5,741 bases of DNA, from positions 1-5,741 of the forward strand of contig CAMJAZ010000137.1 of the NCBI GenBank assembly GCA_946403735.1, written 5' to 3'. The notes under the pieces were generated by a model. The model searched no databases. It was not told the DNA's origin and worked only from the letters and a program-made list of their open reading frames with translations. A program made the translations under genes and the position numbers. Numbering within the stretch: the first letter of the stretch is position 1; every line of letters starts with the position of its first letter. Shown one piece after another: positions 1 through 5,600 of this stretch. The stretch is from an uncultured Selenomonadales bacterium (GTDB taxonomy: Bacteria > Bacillota > Negativicutes > Selenomonadales > Selenomonadaceae).

Positions 1-149
1 CTTCTTTTAATTTTTTATAATTTCTCTTTAGCTGTTATCGTCCCTCCGAAAAAAAGATTTTTGATTATTCTAACTCAAAATTTTTTCAACGGCAAGAGTT
101 TTTGACAAATTAAGAATTAAGAATGCAGAATTATGAATTTTTTTACTTA
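1..149. other. AT-rich spacer downstream of the RTX-like gene
   Basis: This stretch lies after the stop codon (TAG, minus strand) of the RTX-like gene and holds no gene I can support. On the plus strand a frame is open from base 1 to a TGA at 103-105 (34 codons, hydrophobic and Lys/Phe-rich). It could be the tail of a gene entering from the left, but no domain is recognisable. On the minus strand the sequence around 45-49 reads GGAGG, but no ATG, GTG or TTG follows at a usable distance. No strong GC-rich hairpin with a T-run was found, so the terminator of the RTX-like gene is not visible. Confidence 0.5.
110..137. repeat. Four 7-bp tandem units (TTAAGAA-like)
   Basis: Four adjacent 7-base units read TTAAGAA, TTAAGAA, TGCAGAA and TTATGAA on the plus strand, followed by a T-run. 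The first two are identical and the others each keep the GAA end. The array begins 12 bases beyond the stop codon of the RTX-like gene. It is short and AT-rich, so it may be simple slippage; similar AATTAAGAAT-type strings occur in spacers of many AT-rich genomes. No function is claimed. Confidence 0.45.
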
Positions 150-1994
150 CTACTCCTTAGTGACCCAGCCGCCTTTTTCGTAAGTTTTATTTCCACCGTT
201 AGCAAATGAAAACGTCGGAGAATTTTTAAAATCTTGCAACGTCAAGCTATAATCGCCGTTCTTGAAATTAAGCGTCATTCCGCCGCCTTTAACTGTATCA
301 GTTGACGTTAAATCGTCGAAGGAAATATTGTAAAGTTTAACCGTATCATCTTCCGTAGCGCCGATGATTATATCGTTGCCTTCGTACTGTCCATAAAAGA
401 ACATTTCAGTACCACTGCCGCCTTGTAAGGTATCGTTGGAACTGCGCCCAATGCCGCCCCACATTGATGAATTTCCAGCGCCGCCGATGATATTTATATT
501 TGAATCAACCGCGCCAGCAAGTTGGTTATTGCCCGTAGATTCGGAAGCGTCAATGTTGGTTATCTCATAATAATTTTGACCATAACTGCCGTCAAGCCAA
601 ATCATATTTTTTCTATCATCAGCAACTTTCAGCGTATTATCAGGAGCTCCACCCATAAATAAATTTATTGCGGCGTCGTAAGTCAAAGTGTTAGCCGTGA
701 AAACTTCACCGATTTTAGCGCGGTTAATCGTTGTGGCGTCGGTCGAATATTGAATTTCAGTATCGACGCCGTATTCAGTCGGGATAACCAATTCTTCACC
801 AGAAGTCATTAAAATGTGAATAGCGTTATTGAGCCTGTAACCGCGTTCAATGCCGCCGCTGTAAAGATTGAGAATGTCGGAAGTTGCCGTTGAACCGAAG
901 GCAAAATTTCTGATGAAGTCGCCGCCGTCATTAACACCGTACCAAAACATATCTTGACCATTGTTGCCGAAAAGCGTATCGTTCGCCGAACTGCCGCCCC
1001 ACATTGAATCGCCGCCAGAGCCAGCATAAATTGCATTCGTATTATAATTTCCCACCAGCGTCCGTTTTCGCGTCGAACTTCTAGCGTCAAGCGTCCGCGC
1101 AGTTATATTTCTGTACGACGACACGTGATTAACTTCATCAGTGCCCATTAGCCAAACATTTCGCGCGTAAGAATCGCTAACGTAAACGGTGTAGTTGTTG
1201 TAGGTAATGCCAGCTGGAATTACTGACATATCGTCCGTGTAATTTGAAATGACTTCGCCTAAGTACGCCGTATCGACCGTGTCATCAATGAATCGAACTG
1301 CTCTAGCGTAAACAACGTCATCAATATTCGTTACTCCTTCCAATGTGACACTTATTCTGTCGGAGTTATCCCGCAAGATAACATCTGTATAATTTCCAAG
1401 CGAATCTGTAACGTAAGAATAAATAAAATAACTAGTGTTGCTGTCGTAGGCAAGGTGTGCTGTACTTGAAAAATCTGTGACAATCGCTTCAATTCTATAG
1501 CCGCTGACGGTTGAAACAGTGTCAATTTCAGACGGCAAGTAACTACTAAATGCGAAAGTATCGTTACCATCGCCGCCAGTCAAAGTAACTCGATTTAGCG
1601 AAGATAAAAATTCGCCAGCACTTTCATAAAGTTTGACGGTCATATAATCATTGCCAGCGTCGCCGAAAATGTTGGCTGAATCGTGAACAACTACAATGTC
1701 ATCATTGCCGCTGTTGCCGTGAATTTCTGTATCAGCTGAAACTACCCTTGCTCCGCCGCCTGCACGTGTACCGCCGCTAGGAGCGCCACCAGTCGTCGCG
1801 GTATTATTTGACGGCAATAAAATTAATGTATCGTTGCCACTACTGCCATAAATGAAACTGCCAAGTCCACGTGCTATAACGTAATCTTCGCCGCCAAGTG
1901 CGGAAATTGTTACGCCGTCGCCGCTTGAAGTTATAATATCATTTTCCGCCGTCCCTGTAATTGAAGTATTTGCGGCGCTTGTCACGGTCGTCAT
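150..1994 (-). CDS. RTX-like (haemolysin-type calcium-binding) beta-roll protein
   Basis: Encodes 614 residues from ATG at 1994 to TAG at 150-152. Glycine/aspartate repeats of the haemolysin-type class appear as GSSGNDTL (50-57), GNSGNDD (93-99), GDAGNDY (111-117) and GGDGNDTF (140-147). Two richer copies follow, GSGGDSMWGG (325-334) and GGAGNSSMWGG (504-514), each continued by NDTL-x-G-x-x-G and MF-x-YG. In this family such turns bind calcium and fold into beta-rolls, and the proteins usually leave the cell by type I secretion with an uncleaved C-terminal signal. In keeping with that, I see no N-terminal signal peptide and no cysteine anywhere. The residues between the repeats are Ser/Thr/Asn/Asp-rich beta-type sequence without an enzyme motif. 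A Gly-rich loop (about 65-85) interrupts the first roll. Residues about 266-440 and 450-600 look like diverged copies of one module. No secretion genes are in the window, so export route, calcium binding and role (adhesin, surface layer or toxin-like) are inferred. Confidence 0.82.
   Translation of the reverse strand: MTTVTSAANTSITGTAENDIITSSGDGVTISALGGEDYVIARGLGSFIYGSSGNDTLILLPSNNTATTGGAPSGGTRAGGGARVVSADTEIHGNSGNDDIVVVHDSANIFGDAGNDYMTVKLYESAGEFLSSLNRVTLTGGDGNDTFAFSSYLPSEIDTVSTVSGYRIEAIVTDFSSTAHLAYDSNTSYFIYSYVTDSLGNYTDVILRDNSDRISVTLEGVTNIDDVVYARAVRFIDDTVDTAYLGEVISNYTDDMSVIPAGITYNNYTVYVSDSYARNVWLMGTDEVNHVSSYRNITARTLDARSSTRKRTLVGNYNTNAIYAGSGGDSMWGGSSANDTLFGNNGQDMFWYGVNDGGDFIRNFAFGSTATSDILNLYSGGIERGYRLNNAIHILMTSGEELVIPTEYGVDTEIQYSTDATTINRAKIGEVFTANTLTYDAAINLFMGGAPDNTLKVADDRKNMIWLDGSYGQNYYEITNIDASESTGNNQLAGAVDSNINIIGGAGNSSMWGGIGRSSNDTLQGGSGTEMFFYGQYEGNDIIIGATEDDTVKLYNISFDDLTSTDTVKGGGMTLNFKNGDYSLTLQDFKNSPTFSFANGGNKTYEKGGWVTKE
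195..1199 (-). repeat. Internal duplication within the RTX-like gene
   Basis: Two protein modules share the same order of landmarks. Module 1 (residues about 266-440) has VWL-x-G at 280-284, SMWGG at 330-334, NDTL at 338-341 and MFWYG at 349-353. Module 2 (about 450-600) has IWL-x-G at 465-469, SMWGG at 510-514, NDTL at 520-523 and MFFYG at 531-535. The offset is 180 to 185 residues, and both modules continue with G-(D/N)-D/F-I and a D-x-L/V-x-LY strand. Identity outside the landmarks is low, so this is an old duplication. The boundaries are approximate because they were judged by eye. Confidence 0.65.
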
Positions 1995-2002
1995 AGAGTT
2001 TG

Positions 2003-2007
2003 CCTCC
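2003..2007 (-). promoter_or_regulatory. Ribosome binding site that fixes the RTX-like start
   Basis: On the minus strand GGAGG is followed by 8 bases and then ATG at 1994. A TTG in the same frame at 2009 would add five residues, but it overlaps this Shine-Dalgarno sequence and has none of its own, so the ATG at 1994 is the better start. Confidence 0.8.
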
Positions 2008-2042
2008 AATCAAATTTATAATCTTAGCTGAATTCCCTTTTT

Positions 2043-2099
2043 AAATTTTATTCCTGTTCAAATTTTATCGCTGACTTTATCGCCGCGCTTAAATTTTAT
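2043..2099. repeat. Short direct repeats in the leader of the RTX-like gene
   Basis: AAATTTTAT occurs at 2043-2051, 2060-2068 and 2091-2099, the first two spaced 17 bases start to start. TTTATCGC occurs at 2064-2071 and 2076-2083, 12 bases apart. They lie between the proposed leftward promoter and the RTX-like start codon, so they would be in its transcribed leader of about 120 bases. They may be regulator half-sites or only chance in AT-rich DNA. Confidence 0.4.
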
Positions 2100-2112
2100 T
2101 TGCAAATAAAAT
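2093..2112. promoter_or_regulatory. Perfect 20-bp palindrome, candidate operator
   Basis: The sequence ATTTTATTTG is followed directly by its exact reverse complement, with no spacer and no mismatch over 20 bases; the symmetry breaks just outside (A at 2092, C at 2113). With the proposed leftward -10 at 2122-2127 it would cover roughly the start of that transcript, a classic place for a repressor site. It lies about 50 bases upstream of the rightward -35. Lack of a spacer makes it a poor RNA hairpin and a better protein-binding dyad. The regulator is unknown; no regulator gene is in the window. Confidence 0.5.
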
Positions 2113-2121
2113 CGCCGTGTA

Positions 2122-2130
2122 ATTGTAACA
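2122..2130 (-). promoter_or_regulatory. Candidate leftward promoter (extended -10) for the RTX-like gene
   Basis: Read on the minus strand this is TGT followed by TACAAT, an extended -10 element with five of six matches to TATAAT. The matching -35 is weak: TTTCAA lies 16 bases upstream, which an extended -10 can tolerate. Transcription would begin near 2115, giving a leader of about 120 bases. A TATAAA closer to the gene, at about 2014-2019, would leave too short a leader for the ribosome site. Confidence 0.4.
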
Positions 2131-2169
2131 TAAATTGTCGACGTTGAAATTAAAATTTTGTTGTTACAA
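2123..2169. repeat. 8-bp inverted pair TTGTAACA / TGTTACAA overlapping both promoters
   Basis: TTGTAACA at 2123-2130 and its exact reverse complement TGTTACAA at 2162-2169 are separated by 31 bases. The left copy overlaps the proposed leftward -10 and the right copy overlaps the proposed rightward -35. The placement would suit one regulator controlling both divergent genes, but eight bases in AT-rich DNA can recur by chance. Confidence 0.35.
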
Positions 2170-2189
2170 AATAATTTGTATGCTAAAAT
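2161..2189 (+). promoter_or_regulatory. Candidate rightward promoter for the zinc-ribbon / STAND operon
   Basis: A -35 TTGTTA (2161-2166, four of six consensus bases) and a -10 TAAAAT (2184-2189) are 17 bases apart, the optimal spacing, and the -10 is preceded by TGC (an extended -10). Transcription would start near 2196 and give a leader of about 27 bases before the GTG at 2223. No terminator lies between the two downstream genes, so this promoter would serve both. Confidence 0.6.
2165..2180. promoter_or_regulatory. Dyad TACAAA-ATAA-TTTGTA between -35 and -10
   Basis: Two perfect 6-base inverted arms with a 4-base centre fill most of the spacer of the rightward promoter. A protein bound here would block RNA polymerase. 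A further TTTACAAA word follows near 2192. This is a candidate operator only; the base composition makes such dyads fairly easy to find. Confidence 0.4.
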
Positions 2190-2207
2190 AAATTTACAAA
2201 AAAATTT

Positions 2208-2217
2208 AAGGAAGTGA
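2208..2217 (+). promoter_or_regulatory. Ribosome binding site that fixes the zinc-ribbon start
   Basis: AAGGAAGTGA differs by one base from the full anti-Shine-Dalgarno complement AAGGAGGTGA and ends 5 bases before GTG at 2223. The same 5-base spacing separates GAGGTGA (2679-2685) from the next gene's ATG. An in-frame GTG at 2214 lies inside this site and so is not the start. Confidence 0.75.
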
Positions 2218-2222
2218 TTAGC

Positions 2223-2660
2223 GTGAAGTGTCAGAGATGCGGCAAGGAGCTTAAAAATTCTATGCGTTGTAATTTTTGCGGCTATGATAACGTCGAAGAA
2301 AATTCCGTCCATGAAATGAGCAACGCTGAAAAAAATTTTTATAACGGCGTCACGATTGATGTTGATTCTGATGAAAAAAATTACAGGGACAATCGCAACG
2401 ACTCCAGCTACACTTCCTACGGTCAAAGTACTTTCAACTTTAGCGGCGGTATGCTGTCCAATCTTATTTTGAAGTTGATTAACGGCATTTTCAGCGGAAG
2501 TATCATTGCGAAAATCATTGCGGGAATAATTTTTTTAGGATTTGCAGCGTTTATGTTTTTCGTAGCGTTGCCAATTTTTTTTGTGCTGATAGCGGCTGGC
2601 GTAGTGTGGCTGATAATTTTTCCTCGCGTGAAAAATAAATTTTTCGGACGAAGATTTTAG
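2223..2660 (+). CDS. Small zinc-ribbon membrane protein
   Basis: Encodes 145 residues from GTG at 2223 to TAG at 2658-2660. The N-terminus is a compact zinc ribbon: C3-x2-C6 and C16-x2-C19-G, the four cysteines expected to hold one zinc. Residues 22-70 are polar, acidic and Asn/Ser/Tyr-rich, probably flexible, with an NFYNGVTIDV stretch at 38-47. From about 76 an amphipathic piece leads into roughly 40 hydrophobic residues (about 94-133), broken near A115-L116-P117. This reads as two closely spaced membrane helices or one long re-entrant segment. The basic tail RVKNKFFGRRF (135-145) and a single Lys at 97 suggest both ends face the cytoplasm. The gene precedes the STAND-TPR gene by 30 bases without a terminator, so the two are probably co-transcribed. 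I do not recognise a named family. It could be a general zinc-ribbon membrane protein, or a membrane partner or effector of its neighbour. Confidence 0.82.
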   Translation: MKCQRCGKELKNSMRCNFCGYDNVEENSVHEMSNAEKNFYNGVTIDVDSDEKNYRDNRNDSSYTSYGQSTFNFSGGMLSNLILKLINGIFSGSIIAKIIAGIIFLGFAAFMFFVALPIFFVLIAAGVVWLIIFPRVKNKFFGRRF

Positions 2661-2678
2661 TTTGAATTTTTTAAAGTT

Positions 2679-2685
2679 GAGGTGA
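2679..2685 (+). promoter_or_regulatory. Ribosome binding site of the STAND-TPR gene
   Basis: GAGGTGA ends 5 bases before ATG at 2691. It lies within the 30-base gap after the zinc-ribbon gene, a gap with no hairpin or second promoter that I can see, so the downstream gene appears to be translated independently from a shared transcript. Confidence 0.75.
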
Positions 2686-2690
2686 TTTTC

Positions 2691-5600
2691 ATGGCTATAA
2701 AAATTGGAAGAAAGCAAGTTGTTTCTGCGAAAAAAGAATTTACTGACCGTGATGAGCCGCGCAAAGATTTTTGGAAACGTTTTTATACCATGAAAAGTGA
2801 CGGTTCAACAATTATAACTTATTACGGCACAGGCGGCGTCGGTAAAACCAGCTTGATGAAAAAGTTGCAGGAAAATATTGAAGGCTTTCCAGAAGGGCAA
2901 GACATTGCATTTGTTCGCGTTGACTTTCAAGACAAGCCACGTACTTTAAGTCTCCTTCAACAAATGCGGCGCGAGTTGGAAGTTTATGGTTGTAACTTCC
3001 CGCTTTTTTCAACTGGCGAATTTTATCATTTTTTGAAGACTGGACAGAAAACTGAAATTGACATATCAAAAATTGAATCAGCTATGGATAAAAATAAATG
3101 GCTTAGTAAAGTTAAAAAACATTGGAATAAACCTATAGTGATAATTGATTTTTTCGTACCTGGCGCTAGTGCAGTAGCAACTGGCATAAGCATTATTGGT
3201 AATGCACTGATTGAACATTGGAAAGAAAAAAATATTTCAGATGCCGAACACGAAAAGCTTAAAGAGCGGCTTGATGCTGCACGCTCTAATGAAGAAAATC
3301 CTCATGAACTGTATGAACTTTTACCAGAACTTTTTGCGCAAGATGTCAACGATTGGTTAAAGACTAACAATGATGGAAAAAAATATCTTGTCGTCTTCCT
3401 CGATACTTACGAAGTATTGACGAATGAAGAATCTGCTACAGCAGGGCAATTAAACGCTGAATCGTGGTTGAGGAGCGAAACAGGCAATCCGACGGGAATT
3501 ATTTTTCTGCTTGCAAATACACTTTGGGTTATTGCAGGACGTAACAAAATACGTTGGGGTGGTAGGCTTGCTAATGAATTGGAACAACATTTGCTTAAAC
3601 CGCTTGCCCAAAATTATGCAGATCAGTTTTTGAAAGAAGCAAGCGTTACAAGTCAAGAATTGCGCGACTACATTTATAATTTGACTCAAGGTTTGCCATT
3701 CTTTTTAGATATTTGCGTCGACCTTTACGCGCAATACAAACGCGATCACAATGGCGCTGAACCTGACAATTCCATTTTCCCTAAAAAGCGCGAAGATGTC
3801 GTTGAACGTCTTTTTCAATACATGGACGACGGCACGCGCGATATGATTAAATTCCTTTGCGGCTTAGGTCAGTGGACGGACAAAATTGTTTTTGAGATCG
3901 GCACGAAAACTTTCAACTTCAGCCAGACGACTTACGAAAGAGTAAAGGAACTTTCATTTATTATACGTGAAGATGACTTTCAAATTAACGACATGCGCGT
4001 TGAAAATTTCAGCGACACAGTTTTTTCTTTCGATAGGTCTGTACAAAAAATTTTATTTCCTAGTTGCTCTAAAAATGTTCTCGAAAAAACTTTCACCGTT
4101 GCTGACGAATACTTTTCAAAAGTTTTAAAAGAATTTAATGTTGACGGTGAATATATTTTCAATTTGGAGTATTGGGCAAAACTTACAGCCCGCCTTGCTA
4201 AAAGTCCCGACGATTTGTACAAACATTACAAAGAAAATTTTGAATTGAAGTTGACACAGCTAATCAAAAAAATTTGTTGGTTTGACATTGCGGAAAATAT
4301 TTTGAAAATCTTTGTGGAAAAATTTACCGCTAACGACGGCAAATTTAAAGACTTTCAAGATTCTATTGCCTGCGCGTATTTGGAAAGAGATTTTGGCGAT
4401 CTTAAAAAATTGCAAGGATTTTATAAAGATTCATTCAAATATCATAATAGCGCCTACGAAAAATTTGTCCATTTTCTCGGCGAAGAACACGAAGACACTT
4501 TGGACGTAATGAATAGCTTAGTGACGGATTTTCAATTCTTGGGACGTTATACCGAAGCTTTAACGCTAGGCGAAAAAGTTTGGGAATTGAATAAAAAAAT
4601 TTTCGGCGATGAACATATCAAAACTATTATCTCCATGAACAATTTGGCAAGTACTTTGAGCTACAAGGGATACTACAAAGACGCGCTGGAACTTTCAGAT
4701 CAAGCACTTGAATTATGCAAAAAAAATCTTGGCGACGAACACATTGAAACTATCAACGCCATGAACACTTTAGCAATTATGTTAAACAATGTTGGACGTT
4801 ACGAAGAGGCGTTGAAACTTCAAAAGAAAGTTTTATCGTTGAGAGAAAAAATTTTCCCTTTTGAAAACTCCAAAATTATCGACGCTATGAATAATTTAGC
4901 GCTGACGTTAAGCTATGTTGAGCGTTACGATAAGGCGCTGGAACTTCAAAAGCAAGTTTTGAATTGGCGTAAAGAAAATCTCGGCGATAAACATTCTTTA
5001 ACTATTAATGCCATTAGCAATTTATCGTTGACGTTGAATGACTTGGGACACTATGAAGATGCGCGGGAACATCAACAGCAAGTTTTTGATTGGCGCAAAG
5101 AAAATCTCGGCGATAAACATCCCTACACTATTGCCGCTATGAATAATTTGGCTACAACGTTTAGCCACTTGAAACGCTATGATAAGGCGCAGGAACTTCA
5201 ACAGCAAGTAATTCAGTTGCGTACAGAAATTTTGGGCGCTGAACATCCCAAAACTATCGATGCCATAAATCATTTAGCAAGTACGTTTAGCAATTTGAAA
5301 TGTTACGATAAGGCGTTGGAACTTCAAGAGCAAGTTTTATCGTTGTACAAAAAAATTTTAGATGATGAACACCCCTACACTATCGTCGCTATGAACAGTT
5401 TGGCTATCACGTTGGGCGATTTGGGACGTTACGACGAGACATTGGAACTTCAACAGCAAACGTTATCGTTAGACAAAAAAATTTTAGGCGACGAACACCC
5501 TAGCACTATCGACGCAATGGATAATTTATCTATAACGTTGAAAGATTTGGGACGTTACGATGAAGCTGTAAAACTTGGAAAACAAGTGGTAGAGTTACGC

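Larger units (their letters stand above)
1995..2222. other. Divergent intergenic regulatory region
   Basis: These 228 bases separate the start codons of the leftward RTX-like gene and the rightward zinc-ribbon gene, so they must hold whatever starts both transcripts. The region is AT-rich and unusually full of symmetrical and repeated words: a 20-bp palindrome, a 16-bp dyad, an 8-bp inverted pair, three copies of AAATTTTAT (2043-2051, 2060-2068, 2091-2099) and two copies of TTTATCGC (2064-2071, 2076-2083). Each is listed or discussed separately. No RNA gene or riboswitch was recognised. Confidence 0.7.

Noticed and set aside
71..105. Possible plus-strand terminator (TCAAAA at 75-80 with TTTTGA at 100-105, or AACTC with GAGTT).
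   Set aside because: Stems are only 5-6 A/T-rich pairs around a long loop, too weak to call.
1..105. Open plus-strand frame that might be the tail of an upstream gene.
   Set aside because: Only 34 residues, low-complexity, with no domain; cannot be supported without the upstream sequence.
1995..2009. TTG at 2009 as the start of the RTX-like gene.
   Set aside because: It overlaps the GGAGG that serves the ATG at 1994 and has no ribosome site of its own.
2014..2019. TATAAA on the minus strand as a closer -10 for the RTX-like gene.
   Set aside because: No fair -35 at 16-18 bases, and transcription would start almost on the ribosome binding site.
2214..2222. Earlier in-frame GTG start for the zinc-ribbon gene.
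   Set aside because: It sits inside the AAGGAAGTGA ribosome site; the GTG at 2223 has the same 5-base spacing as the next gene's start.
2058..2426. A 122-codon minus-strand frame across the intergenic region and the start of the zinc-ribbon gene.
   Set aside because: It overlaps the rightward promoter and a well-supported gene with a clear ribosome site, has no recognisable domain, and reads as the antisense of the Cys4 gene and AT-rich spacer.
3450..3689. Minus-strand open frames inside the STAND-TPR gene (also at 2812-3069, 3980-4222 and 5022-5273).
   Set aside because: All are antisense to a continuous gene with strong motifs and have no domains; they are by-products of its codon use.
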